Of a DNA stretch of 64,000 bases, positions 25,910 through 35,243 are shown piece after piece. Below the pieces are notes generated by a model, which had not been told where the DNA came from, did not search any database, and worked only from the letters and a program-made list of their open reading frames with translations. This DNA is from Salinicola halophyticus (GTDB lineage Bacteria > Pseudomonadota > Gammaproteobacteria > Pseudomonadales > Halomonadaceae): the NCBI RefSeq assembly GCF_003206695.1, contig NZ_PZJN01000014.1, forward strand, positions 1-64,000, read 5' to 3'. Within the stretch, counting starts at the first letter, position 1. Each line of letters begins with the position of its first letter. Position numbers and translations under genes: made by a program.

Positions 25910-26675
25910 GTTTGCGCTCCTGGGCCAGGCTGGCCTTGAGCGACGAGGCGATATCGTCGGACGGCTCCTGCCGACGGCGACGCTTGACCTTGACTCGCTT
26001 GCCGTTGCGTTTGGCCTCCACCAGCGCTTCCAGCCGCTGACGATATTCGTCCTGATAGGTTTCCGGCTCGAATTCGGCGGCGTACATCTCGACCAGATCG
26101 GTCGCCATCTTCACTTCGCCGGCGTTCAGCTTGTCACCGCCGGGCGGGTCGAGGGCATCGGCATCGACGACCTCGTCGAGATGGCGCAAGGTGATCAGCA
26201 CCGGATGGCCGTCGTAGTCACGTAGCGCACCGACATAGGCCTTGTGGCGCATCACCCAGTGGACCAGGCCTTCCCGCCCGCTGCTGGCGAGCGCGGCGGC
26301 GAAAGCGTCGAACGTGTCGTCGTCGCCATCCGGCCCGAGAAAGTAGGGGCGCTGATACCACTGGTTATCGATCGCGCCTGCCGGTAGAAAGTGCATCACC
26401 TCGATATCCCGCGAGGGGGCCGGCGCCAGTTCGTCGAGCTCCTCGGTGTCGAACAGGATGCGATCCTGCTTGTCGATGACGGCCTTGTGCCGGTCGTCGA
26501 GCGATACGGTCTTACCGCTCTGGGGCTCGATCATCGCCTGATGCACGGGGCGCTGCCGGCGCCGGTCGAGCAGGCGAAAATGGACGTTGCGGTCGCTGAC
26601 CGCCGTGTAGAGCTTGACCGGCACTCGCTCTTCGCCAAAACCGATGACACCTTTCCAGACCGCGCGAGCGCTCAT
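25902..26675 (-). CDS. ku: Ku protein, short form (NHEJ)
   Basis: A 257-residue Ku homologue starting MSARAVWKGVIGFGEERVPV at an ATG (26675) with GAGGAG nine bases upstream; an ATG ten codons earlier is open but less well placed. The Ku core fills most of the protein, with YFLGPDGDDD near residue 105 and a short basic tail KRVKVKRRRR near 235. It lacks the long extension of the second Ku. It sits between ligD (62 bases upstream) and the longer ku (eight-base overlap), so one transcript carries ligD-ku-ku. The two Ku proteins could form a heterodimer or serve different conditions; this is inference. Confidence 0.95.
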   Translation of the reverse strand: MSARAVWKGVIGFGEERVPVKLYTAVSDRNVHFRLLDRRRQRPVHQAMIEPQSGKTVSLDDRHKAVIDKQDRILFDTEELDELAPAPSRDIEVMHFLPAGAIDNQWYQRPYFLGPDGDDDTFDAFAAALASSGREGLVHWVMRHKAYVGALRDYDGHPVLITLRHLDEVVDADALDPPGGDKLNAGEVKMATDLVEMYAAEFEPETYQDEYRQRLEALVEAKRNGKRVKVKRRRRQEPSDDIASSLKASLAQERKRA

Positions 26676-26737
26676 TTTTCTGTTCTCCTCACCGCTCTCT
26701 CCCACTCGAACATTCTGATCAACATCCCCTCAGCCCT

Positions 26738-29473
26738 TCAGATTTCCATTCCGGCATCGCGGCAGCGCTTCTTGGTCAGTCGCTGGCGGGCGTCGTCGAA
26801 GCCCGCCCACGGATCCTGTTTCAGTGACGACAGCCGGCGGGGCAGGTTGGTCAACGTGTACTGATCGGCGCTCAGCTTCGGCCCCAGATCCTCCCAGCGA
26901 ATGGGCGTCGCCACCGGCGCACCGGGTCTGGCACGGACCGAGTAGGAAGCCACCGCCGTGGCGCCGCGGCCGTTGCGCAGGTAGTCGAGAAACACCTTGC
27001 CGCGGCGAGCCTGCTTGGACATGTTGAGCGTCAGCTGATCGGGATGACGCTCGGCGCAGCGTTCGCACACGGCTTCGGCGAAGCCCTTGGCGGTCTCCCA
27101 GTCGGCATGCGGTTTGAGCGGGACAACCAGGTGCAGACCCTTGCCGCCGGTGGTGCGCAGAAACGCGGTGAGTTCGAGTTCGAAAAGCGTCTGGCGCAGC
27201 TCGCGGGCGACGTCGATGACCGCCTGCCACTTGCAGTCCGGTGCCGGGTCGAGATCGAACACCAACTGATCGGGCCGCTCGAGATCGTCGACACGGCTGT
27301 TCCAGAGGTGAAATTCGACGGTTCCCATCTGCACCAGCGCCACCAGATCGGCGGCACTGCGCGCATAGAGATAGTCGTGCTTGCCGGATTTTTCAGCGAT
27401 CGCCACGCTCGGCAGATCGTCCGGCATGGTGTCGCTGGGATGCTTCTGGACGAAACACTCCTTGCCGATACCGCCAGGGCAACGCAGCAGCGTCAACGGT
27501 CGCTTGGCGAGCCCGGGCAGTATCCACTCGGCTTGCTCGGCATAGAATTCGGCCAGCGCCCGCTTGGTGATGCCTTCGTCCTCGAACAGCACCCGATCGG
27601 GATGCGTCAGCCGAATGCCCTCGATCTCGACATCGCCGCCGCTGGATTGCGTCCGGTTCGAACGCTTTGGGGCGGAAGATTCACTCGCTTTCTCGCTCAT
27701 GGACGGCTCCGTCGCTCGTTGCTGGCTCAGCCGAATATCCTGGGGATCGCGATCCTCGCGCAGGCCGCGAAAGCGCGGATGGCGCAGGCGCCAATCATTG
27801 GTCCATTCGCTGAAATTGACGTCGATCACACGCTTGGGCGTGACCCAGTGGCTGCTGGCCAGATCGGGAATATCCCGCTCGATGAAAGGCGAAGTCTTGC
27901 GCGGCGCCCGCGCCAGTTCCCGCTGCCACTCGGCGAGCTGAGCGTGGGAGAATCCGGCGCCGACCCGGCCGCAGTAGCGCAGCTTGCCGTCGTCGTCGTA
28001 GGCGCCGATGAGCAGCGAACCGAAGCCATAGCGCGAGCCTTGCGGATCGGTATAACCGCCGACCACGAACTCGGCCTGACTCTCGGTCTTGGTCTTGAGC
28101 CAGTCCCGATTGCGGCGTCCGCGATAGAGGGAATCGGCGCGCTTGGAAACGATTCCTTCCAGGCCCTGGCGGCTCGCGTGTTCGAAGAATGCGCCGCCCT
28201 CGCCCTCGATATGATCGGTATAGCGCAGCTGGCCACGATTGCCGATCTTCACCGCGTCACAGGTCTGCGCCAACAGCGCCTTGCGATCGCGCAGCGCGAC
28301 GTCGTCGAGCGCCATACCCTCGAACCCGAGGCCGTCGAGATAGCGCAGATCGAAGATCTGATACACCAGCCCGGCGGTCTTCTCTTCGCTCAGCGCCCCC
28401 TGCAGGCGCCGGAAGTCGCTAATACCGTCGCGTCTCAGCGCGACGACCTCGCCGTCGAACAGCGCCTTTTCCACTGGCAGCGCTTCGATCGCCTCGGCGA
28501 TCTCCGGAAAGCGGTCCCGCCAGTCGTGACCGTTGCGCGTCAGCAGGCTCACCTTGCCGCGGTCGAGCCGCGCCAGAATGCGATAGCCGTCGAACTTGAT
28601 CTCGTGGAACCAGTCATCATCGGCCGGCGCCTCGTCGACCAGCGTGGCCAGCTGCGCTGAAGGCCGGGCCGGGAGGCTCGCCTTGCGCGCGCCCTCGAGC
28701 TGAGCGGGATCGATCTTGACGGCCCGCGCCGTGCGGCTACTACTCGAACTCGAACGCTTACCCCCGGTCGAGCGCTCGCCCCCGGCTTTCGCTGAGGTTT
28801 TTGACGATGAGGATCGGGAAGATGGGGACTTCGTTGACGACGAGCTCTTTGAAGAAGACTTCGGCGCCGAGTCTTTTGATGAAGAGCCTGTCGATGAAGA
28901 GGATGGGGACTTCCCTTCGGCGATCTCCGTCATGCGCCGATTCGAAGCCACGCTGACGTCATCCAGACTGTCGGGAACATGGGCGTCGGCGTCGGCGTCG
29001 TCGTGGCGCTTGATCATCAGCCACTGTTTACCGTCCTCTCGTTTTCCGCCGCTTCCTCGGCCACTCATGCGCTTGAGCGTCCAGGCGCCCTTGAGCTTGG
29101 CGCCGTCGAGCGCGAAATCGATCTGGCCGTCGTCGTGCTTGCCGGTCACCCGCCATTCGCCACGATCCCAGATCATCACCGTACCGGCACCGTAGCCATC
29201 GGGGATTACACCTTCGAAGTCACCGTAGTCGAGCGGGTGATCTTCGACCTGAACCGCCAGGTGTTTCTCGCCGGGCTCGAGACTGGGCCCCTTGGGCAAG
29301 GCCCAACTCCGTAGCACGCCATCCTCTTCCAACCTCAGGTCGTAGTGCAGATGACTGGCGTCATGTTTGTGGATCACGAAGCTCGACTGCGAACGCTTCC
29401 TGCCGCGTTTGCCGCGAGGTTCCGGCGAGCGCGAAAAGTCACGCTTGCGGCGGTAGGTTTCGAGGTCAGCCAT
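26738..29473 (-). CDS. ligD: ATP-dependent DNA ligase D (LigD)
   Basis: A 911-residue multifunctional NHEJ enzyme. The N-terminal phosphoesterase domain carries H37, H43 and D45 in HKHDASHLHYDLRLE. A Ser-rich linker (about 215-260) follows. The ligase domain has the adenylated lysine in EIKFDGYR near residue 294. The C-terminal primase/polymerase domain starts at IRLTHPDRVLFEDEG and contains the metal-binding DLDPAPD. The phosphoesterase-ligase-polymerase order is that of Pseudomonas LigD. The start ATG at 29473 has GGGAGC upstream; the open frame extends another 75 codons, but that part is not LigD-like. It leads the ligD-ku-ku operon. Confidence 0.96.
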   Translation of the reverse strand: MADLETYRRKRDFSRSPEPRGKRGRKRSQSSFVIHKHDASHLHYDLRLEEDGVLRSWALPKGPSLEPGEKHLAVQVEDHPLDYGDFEGVIPDGYGAGTVMIWDRGEWRVTGKHDDGQIDFALDGAKLKGAWTLKRMSGRGSGGKREDGKQWLMIKRHDDADADAHVPDSLDDVSVASNRRMTEIAEGKSPSSSSTGSSSKDSAPKSSSKSSSSTKSPSSRSSSSKTSAKAGGERSTGGKRSSSSSSRTARAVKIDPAQLEGARKASLPARPSAQLATLVDEAPADDDWFHEIKFDGYRILARLDRGKVSLLTRNGHDWRDRFPEIAEAIEALPVEKALFDGEVVALRRDGISDFRRLQGALSEEKTAGLVYQIFDLRYLDGLGFEGMALDDVALRDRKALLAQTCDAVKIGNRGQLRYTDHIEGEGGAFFEHASRQGLEGIVSKRADSLYRGRRNRDWLKTKTESQAEFVVGGYTDPQGSRYGFGSLLIGAYDDDGKLRYCGRVGAGFSHAQLAEWQRELARAPRKTSPFIERDIPDLASSHWVTPKRVIDVNFSEWTNDWRLRHPRFRGLREDRDPQDIRLSQQRATEPSMSEKASESSAPKRSNRTQSSGGDVEIEGIRLTHPDRVLFEDEGITKRALAEFYAEQAEWILPGLAKRPLTLLRCPGGIGKECFVQKHPSDTMPDDLPSVAIAEKSGKHDYLYARSAADLVALVQMGTVEFHLWNSRVDDLERPDQLVFDLDPAPDCKWQAVIDVARELRQTLFELELTAFLRTTGGKGLHLVVPLKPHADWETAKGFAEAVCERCAERHPDQLTLNMSKQARRGKVFLDYLRNGRGATAVASYSVRARPGAPVATPIRWEDLGPKLSADQYTLTNLPRRLSSLKQDPWAGFDDARQRLTKKRCRDAGMEI

Positions 29474-29549
29474 CCGTTGCTCCCACGATGATCCTGCGAA
29501 TCGATAGTCTTCAGCGTAGCCAATGCCCCACCCCGCGCCAGACGCTCTT

Positions 29550-29783
29550 TCACGACTTGCGACGGAGTCGACAAACCGGCGCATCCTCACTGCCATAGAC
29601 GGCGACGAGACGAAGCTCAATCGCCTCGAGATCGATGTCATCTGCCAGATTGGAATTCTTCGGGGGGATGCCTTGGGAGTGCAAAACGCTTTCGACAATC
29701 TCTTCGAAAATCCCGGCAGGGTTGAAACTTCCCGGCGCCATCAGTCCCTGCCGAGTGGTTTCCACCAATCGGAAAGATTCCAT
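29550..29783 (-). CDS. Small hypothetical protein upstream of ligD
   Basis: A 77-residue acidic protein starting MESFRLVETTRQGL, with a good AAGAGGT site seven bases before the ATG at 29783. No domain is recognised; a helix IFEEIVESVLHSQG and a DIDLEAIELRLVAVYG segment are visible. It ends 77 bases before ligD on the same strand and may be the first gene of the NHEJ transcript. An association with NHEJ rests on position only. Confidence 0.6.
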   Translation of the reverse strand: MESFRLVETTRQGLMAPGSFNPAGIFEEIVESVLHSQGIPPKNSNLADDIDLEAIELRLVAVYGSEDAPVCRLRRKS

Positions 29784-30456
29784 ACATTTAACCTCTTCGA
29801 TATCAATGAGGCTGGCGGTATAATGCCCCTTTTCAGGGTGCAGCATAGCGATGACATGCTCGATAAAAAAATCGCTTCCTGGCTCATGTTGCTAATGACG
29901 CAATGCGCCTAAAATGCCTTCCCGCCGCCACGGTTTACGATGATCTTGGGCTGACGCCACTTTCGGAAATTGAGGAAGAATATCTGAGCGTAAAACAGCA
30001 ATACTAGGAGCGTACTGAAGCTGGCCATTGCCGTAATCGCCTGGCCATTATTGGTTACCGTTTCATGATTGGCGGGTTCCGCTGCCCATGATCTTCAGAC
30101 TCCCTCGCGTCCAGCGTCGACTTCTACTAACCCGAAAGGCATAGATAGATCCCGTCAAGCGAGGGAAATCAGAAACGTTATCCTGGGTTAACGATTTCAC
30201 TTTCTCCTGATGACAGCGCCAGTATTGATCGTGTAAAAAACTCAGCCCGAAAACGATCAGATGATAGAATTTTTATATATTACCGTTGTGAGCTTCCCTA
30301 TAACGAATGTTGATTACCGCCCCTGGATCGCCTTCTTCGATACAAATAAATACCAAAATAGTCGCCCTGTTTAATCTGAATCAGTAGCGCCTTTTCCAAA
30401 GCGAACTAGCTTCAGTGAGCACGGAGCCACTTCTTCAATCAGGTAGGGAGACACCC
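29784..30456. other. Gene-free region between the NHEJ operon and manganese catalase
   Basis: About 670 bases with no convincing gene on either strand. The middle part (30000-30380) is AT-rich and shows several short A/T tracts, including TTTTTATATATTA near 30270. It presumably carries the divergent promoters for the NHEJ operon and the catalase, but no clear -35/-10 pair was identified. Confidence 0.5.
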
Positions 30457-31281
30457 ATGTTTCAACATTCATCGAAGCTTCAGTATCCGGTCAAGGTAGA
30501 CAAGCCCGATCCGCAGTTCGCCATGCTGCTGCAGCAGGCGATCGGTGGGGTCGAAGGCGAAATCCGCGTTGCCATGCAGTACTTCTTCCAGGCGATGGGC
30601 GCGCGTGGCGATGACCGCATTCGCGACCTGCTGATGTCCACGGCCACCGAGGAGCTTTCTCATATCGAGATGCTCGGCCACGCCGTCGCCTTGAATCTTG
30701 AGGGGGCGCCGGTCTCCTATCAGGAAGAGTCGGCCAAGGATCCGATCATCAACGCGATTCTCGGCGGCGCCAACCCGCGTCACCTGCTCTCTTCCGGCCT
30801 TTCCGCCATGCCGGTCAATGCCAACGGCGTGCCGTTCGACATGAGCCACGTCTATGCAACCGGCAATATCGCCGCGGACATGATGGCCAACGTCGCCGCG
30901 GAGTCCGGGGGGCGCGTACTGGCCTCGCGTCTATATAACTGGACCAGCGACAAGGGCATGAAAGACTTTCTTTCGTTCTTGATCGCGCGCGATACCTACC
31001 ACCAGCAGCAGTGGTTGGCGGTCATCGAGGAACTGGGCGGTCTCGAGAAGAATCTGCCGATCCCCAACTCCACGCCTGAAGCTCACGAGGCGATGGAGCA
31101 TTCCTACTACTACCTCAACACGCTGACCGATAAGGAAGCCCCGGTGGGACGCTGGAATCAGGGTCCGTCGCTGGATGGCAGAGGCGAGTACTCGACGCGG
31201 CAGAAGCCGGAACCCGAAGGCCAGGAACCCTCTCTGGGCAAGGCTCGCGAAGGCTCCGGCGCTCAGAAAGAGCAGATGTAA
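30457..31281 (+). CDS. Manganese catalase
   Basis: A 274-residue non-haem dimanganese catalase that splits hydrogen peroxide. The four-helix bundle ligands are visible: E35 in GEIRVAMQYFFQ, E66 and H69 in EELSHIEM, E149 and H182 in RDTYHQQQW. The C-terminal tail after residue 235 is rich in Gly, Glu and Lys. The start at 30457 has GGGAG six bases upstream and removes 14 poorly supported codons. In Halomonas-like bacteria and other proteobacteria these catalases often sit with general stress genes; here acetate kinase and phosphoketolase follow on the same strand after a terminator. Confidence 0.95.
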   Translation: MFQHSSKLQYPVKVDKPDPQFAMLLQQAIGGVEGEIRVAMQYFFQAMGARGDDRIRDLLMSTATEELSHIEMLGHAVALNLEGAPVSYQEESAKDPIINAILGGANPRHLLSSGLSAMPVNANGVPFDMSHVYATGNIAADMMANVAAESGGRVLASRLYNWTSDKGMKDFLSFLIARDTYHQQQWLAVIEELGGLEKNLPIPNSTPEAHEAMEHSYYYLNTLTDKEAPVGRWNQGPSLDGRGEYSTRQKPEPEGQEPSLGKAREGSGAQKEQM

Positions 31282-31320
31282 GCCGAGGCTACCGACCGCT
31301 GCGAGCCAGTAGCGATAACG

Positions 31321-31346
31321 ACGGGTCTCGAGATATCGAGGCCCGT
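31321..31346 (+). terminator. Terminator after manganese catalase
   Basis: An 11-bp stem ACGGGTCTCGA / TCGAGGCCCGT with one G-U pair and a four-base loop, followed by TCTCGTTT. Confidence 0.7.
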
Positions 31347-31474
31347 TCTCGTTTGAAGGGTGGCCCAAGGTGGACCACGCTTTGAATGATCAGGCCGAAG
31401 CTAGGACCTCGGCCATTCTACCGCCTGCTGTTTCCAGTGGCGGGTTGTGAGAATGAAACAGGGACGACGATCTC

Positions 31475-32707
31475 ATGGCAGCGTCACAGTCGCACATCAT
31501 CGCGCTCAATGCCGGCTCCTCCAGCATCAAGCTTTCGCTCTATCGCCTTAGTACCGGGAGCGATGCTGATCCTGATGAGTCCGAAAGCGCCGCACCCGAG
31601 CTGGTTGCCCATGCCCAGGTCGAGGAGATCGGCGAGTCGCCCCATCTCACCGCCGAGCTCGCCGACGGCACCCGCTTTCTCGACGAAACGCCCGGCGATG
31701 ACGAGATTGCGGATCATGATCACGCCTACGCCCGGTTGCGCGAGGCGCTCGACGAGCAGTTCGGCGAGCTCGCGCTGGTCGCGGTGGGCCATCGCATCGT
31801 CCATGGCGGAGACCTCTTTCCCGCGCCGGTGGCGATCGACAATGACGTTCGCGACAAGATCGCGGCGCTATCGCCGATGGCGCCGTTGCATCAGCCGCAT
31901 CATCTGGAAGGCATCGACGCCGTCAGCCGATTCGCCCCTGAGACGCTGCAGGTCGCCTGTTTCGATACCAGCTTCCATCTCGACATGCCCCGCGTCGCGC
32001 AATTGACCGGCCTGCCCTACGCGTTCTTCGAACGCGGCATTCGCCGTTTTGGTTTTCACGGCCTGTCGTACGAGTACATCGCCGGCCGGCTGCCGGAGAT
32101 AGATCCGCGGTTGGCCGAGGGCCGTACCGTGGTCGCGCATCTGGGTAACGGCGCCAGCCTCTGTGCACTGCAGGCGGGCAGCAGTATCGACACCTCCATG
32201 AGCTTCACCGCGCTCGATGGGCTACCGATGGGTACGCGCTCGGGGGCGCTCGACCCGGGCGTCCTGCTCTATCTCGAGCAGCAGCTCGGTTATTCGAGCG
32301 AGGATCTCCAGTCGCTGCTCTATCACGATGCCGGATTGATCGGGATCTCGGGTATTTCCAGCGACATGCAGACCCTGCTGGAGAGCGACTCGCCTCGCGC
32401 CCGGCTGGCGATCGATTTTTTTGTCTACCGGGTGGCCCAGGAAGTCGGACGCATGGCGGTCAGCCTGGGCGGAGTCGATGGCCTGGTGTTCACCGCCGGC
32501 ATCGGTGAGCACGCCGCGCCGATTCGTCAGGCGGTGGTCGAGCGACTGGCGGGACTCTTGCCGGTGACGCTCGACGAGGCGGCCAACCGTGGCGACGAGC
32601 CGGGACGTATCTCGACGCCGGAGAGCGCCGTCGCCGTCCATGTCGTCGCCACCGACGAAGAGGCGATGATCGCTCGCCATACCTGGCGCCTGTGGCAGTC
32701 GCGCTGA
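31475..32707 (+). CDS. ackA: Acetate kinase
   Basis: A 410-residue ASKHA-fold kinase that turns acetyl phosphate plus ADP into acetate plus ATP. Visible family motifs are LNAGSSSIKLSLY at the N-terminus (ATP-site N-x-G-S-S-S-x-K), VGHRIVHGG near residue 110, GFHGLSYEY near 190 and GLVFTAGIGEH near 340. An AGGGACG element precedes the ATG. Phosphoketolase follows 96 bases downstream on the same strand and supplies acetyl phosphate, so the pair forms a short ATP-yielding route out of the pentose phosphate pool. Confidence 0.97.
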   Translation: MAASQSHIIALNAGSSSIKLSLYRLSTGSDADPDESESAAPELVAHAQVEEIGESPHLTAELADGTRFLDETPGDDEIADHDHAYARLREALDEQFGELALVAVGHRIVHGGDLFPAPVAIDNDVRDKIAALSPMAPLHQPHHLEGIDAVSRFAPETLQVACFDTSFHLDMPRVAQLTGLPYAFFERGIRRFGFHGLSYEYIAGRLPEIDPRLAEGRTVVAHLGNGASLCALQAGSSIDTSMSFTALDGLPMGTRSGALDPGVLLYLEQQLGYSSEDLQSLLYHDAGLIGISGISSDMQTLLESDSPRARLAIDFFVYRVAQEVGRMAVSLGGVDGLVFTAGIGEHAAPIRQAVVERLAGLLPVTLDEAANRGDEPGRISTPESAVAVHVVATDEEAMIARHTWRLWQSR

Positions 32708-32803
32708 CGTCCGCGGTTGCCGTCAGGCGCCGATAGTCGAGCGTCCCGATCCTACCTCGGCCCGTCGCCGTTTCACTCACTCAATCGATTCAGGAGCGCC
32801 CTC

Positions 32804-35227
32804 ATGACCGGACCCACGACCCAGCCGATTCTGCCTGTCGAAAAGGACGAGGAGACGCTGAAGCGGATCGATCACTGGTGGCGAGCCGCGAACTATCTGG
32901 CAGTGGGCCAGATTTATCTCATCGACAACCCTCTGCTCGAAACGCCGCTGCAGCTCGAACACATCAAGCCGCGTCTGCTCGGCCACTGGGGTACGGTGCC
33001 GGGGCTCAATCTGATCTACGCGCACCTCAACGCGCAGATCCGGCGGCGCGATCTCGACGTGATCTTTCTCGCCGGCCCGGGCCACGGGGGGCCGGCGATG
33101 CTCGCCAACGTCTGGCTCGAGAACAGCTACAGCGAACACTTTTCGCATGTGACCCGCGATGCCGAAGGCATGAAGCAGTTGTTCCGCCAGTTCTCGACGC
33201 CGGGCGGGGTGCCCAGCCACGTCAGCGTGCCGACACCGGGGTCGATCCACGAAGGCGGCGAGCTGGGTTACGTGTTGACTCACGCCTTCGGGGCGGTGTT
33301 CGACAATCCGAGGCTGATCGCGACGGCGGTCGTCGGTGACGGCGAAGCGGAGACCGGTCCGCTGGAAGGCTCATGGAAGGGCGTCAACTATCTCAACCCG
33401 GTGCGGGATGGCGCGGTGCTGCCGATTCTGCATCTCAACGGCTACAAGATCGGTTCGCCGACGGTCCTCGCCCGCAAGAGCGACGAAGAGCTGGATCATT
33501 ATTTTCGCGGCCACGGCTATGCGCCGATCTTTGTCGAAGGCAACAATCCGGCAGTCGTTCATCGCGATTTCGCCGCCGCGCTGACCGATGTGCTCGACCA
33601 GATCCACGAAATCCAGCAGCAGGCGCGACAGGACGGCATCGAGCGCCGGCCGGTATGGCCGATGATCGTGCTGCGCACGCCCAAGGGCTGGACCGGGCCG
33701 AAGTTCGTCGACGGCGTGGCCGTGGAAGGCACGTTTCGTGCGCATCAGGTGCCGATGAGTGGCCTGAAGGCGCATCCCGAGCGTCTGCAACAGCTGCAAC
33801 ACTGGATGCAGTCCTATCAGCCAGAGGAGCTCTTCGACGAGCAGGGCACGCCACGAGAATCCATCCTCGCCCTCTGCCCCGTCGGTGAACGGCGCATGGG
33901 GTCCAACCCGCATGCCAACGGCGGCAAGCTGCGCCAGCCGCTCCAATATCGGTCACTCGAGACCTACGCCGTCGAGTTCGACGAGGCGCAGCGGGGTCGC
34001 GAGCTTCACGGCTCCACCGAGCGCCTTGGCCAGTTCATGCGTGATATCTACGTCGACAATCCGCACAACTTCCGGCTGTTCTGCCCCGACGAGGTCAACT
34101 CCAATCGACTGGGTGCGGTGCTGGAGGTTACCGATCGCTGCTTCATGGGACCATTCGAGGACAACGACGAGCAGCTCTCCATGGAGGGCCGCATGCTCGA
34201 GGTGCTGAGCGAGCATAACTGCAACGGCTGGCTCGAAGGCTACGTGCTGACCGGCCGTCATGGTCTGTTCGCCAGCTACGAAGCCTTCGTCTCGATCATC
34301 GATTCAATGGCGATTCAGCATGCCAAGTGGCTGGAGCACGCCCGCGAGGTCTCCTGGCGCGTCTCGATACCCTCGATGAACTACCTGCTCACCTCGACCT
34401 GCTGGCGCAACGATCACAACGGCTTCAGCCATCAGGGGCCGGGCTTCATCGACACCTTGCTGAGCAAACAGCCGCAGGTGGTACGGATCTACCTGCCGCC
34501 GGATGCCAACACGCTGCTGGCGACCGCCCAGCACTGCTTCGACAGCGTCGATCACCTCAATGCGATCGTGATCGACAAGCACCCTCAGCTGCAGTATCTG
34601 ACGATGGATGAAGCCCGCGAACACTGTCGCGAAGGTCTCGGCATCTGGGAGTGGGCCAGCAATAGCGGCAAAGCGGAGCCGGATATCGTGATGGCGTGCG
34701 CCGGCGATACCGCCACCCAGGAAACCCTGGCAGCGGTGGACATCCTGCGCACCTATCTGCCGTCGCTGAAAGTCCGCGTGGTCAATGTGGTCGATATCAT
34801 GACGCTACGCTTGGACCATCCGCACGGGATCAGCCAGGAACATTTCGTCGAGCTGTTCACGGCCGAGCGCCCGGTGGTCTTCGCCTTCCACGGCTTCCGT
34901 GGCGTGGTCCATCAACTGATTCACAATCGCCCCGATACCGAACGTTTCCACGTCCGCGGCTATCAGGAAGAGGGAACCACCACCACGCCGTTCGACATGA
35001 CGGTCCTCAATCACATGAGCCGCATGCATCTGGCGCTGGATGCCCTGCGCTATCTGCCGGAGCAGTGGGAGAACGCCATTGAACTCATCGAGGATCTGCA
35101 GGCGTTACTGCAGAAACATCACCGCTATATTCGTGAGCATCTCGACGATATCCCGGAGATTACCCAGTGGGTCTGGTCGGGCGGCAAGATCGAACTTCCA
35201 TTGGATCAGAGCGATTGGGAGCGATGA
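32804..35227 (+). CDS. xfp: Xylulose-5-phosphate/fructose-6-phosphate phosphoketolase
   Basis: An 807-residue thiamine-diphosphate enzyme that splits xylulose 5-phosphate (and often fructose 6-phosphate) to acetyl phosphate plus an aldose phosphate. Family hallmarks are LGHWGTVPGLNLIYAHLN, FLAGPGHGGPA and GDGEAETGPLEGSWKG, the last being the thiamine-diphosphate/metal site. A later VYADNP-like segment reads DIYVDNPHNFRLFCPDE. The ATG at 32804 has AGGAG eight bases upstream; 29 additional open codons lack family similarity. With ackA directly upstream, this is a phosphoketolase-acetate kinase shunt. Confidence 0.97.
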   Translation: MTGPTTQPILPVEKDEETLKRIDHWWRAANYLAVGQIYLIDNPLLETPLQLEHIKPRLLGHWGTVPGLNLIYAHLNAQIRRRDLDVIFLAGPGHGGPAMLANVWLENSYSEHFSHVTRDAEGMKQLFRQFSTPGGVPSHVSVPTPGSIHEGGELGYVLTHAFGAVFDNPRLIATAVVGDGEAETGPLEGSWKGVNYLNPVRDGAVLPILHLNGYKIGSPTVLARKSDEELDHYFRGHGYAPIFVEGNNPAVVHRDFAAALTDVLDQIHEIQQQARQDGIERRPVWPMIVLRTPKGWTGPKFVDGVAVEGTFRAHQVPMSGLKAHPERLQQLQHWMQSYQPEELFDEQGTPRESILALCPVGERRMGSNPHANGGKLRQPLQYRSLETYAVEFDEAQRGRELHGSTERLGQFMRDIYVDNPHNFRLFCPDEVNSNRLGAVLEVTDRCFMGPFEDNDEQLSMEGRMLEVLSEHNCNGWLEGYVLTGRHGLFASYEAFVSIIDSMAIQHAKWLEHAREVSWRVSIPSMNYLLTSTCWRNDHNGFSHQGPGFIDTLLSKQPQVVRIYLPPDANTLLATAQHCFDSVDHLNAIVIDKHPQLQYLTMDEAREHCREGLGIWEWASNSGKAEPDIVMACAGDTATQETLAAVDILRTYLPSLKVRVVNVVDIMTLRLDHPHGISQEHFVELFTAERPVVFAFHGFRGVVHQLIHNRPDTERFHVRGYQEEGTTTTPFDMTVLNHMSRMHLALDALRYLPEQWENAIELIEDLQALLQKHHRYIREHLDDIPEITQWVWSGGKIELPLDQSDWER

Positions 35228-35243
35228 TGCCCTATTGGGCGTT

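Noticed and set aside
27044..28660. A 538-codon open frame on the plus strand opposite ligD
   Set aside because: It lies fully within ligD, whose ligase and polymerase motifs are unmistakable. The antisense translation shows no domain.
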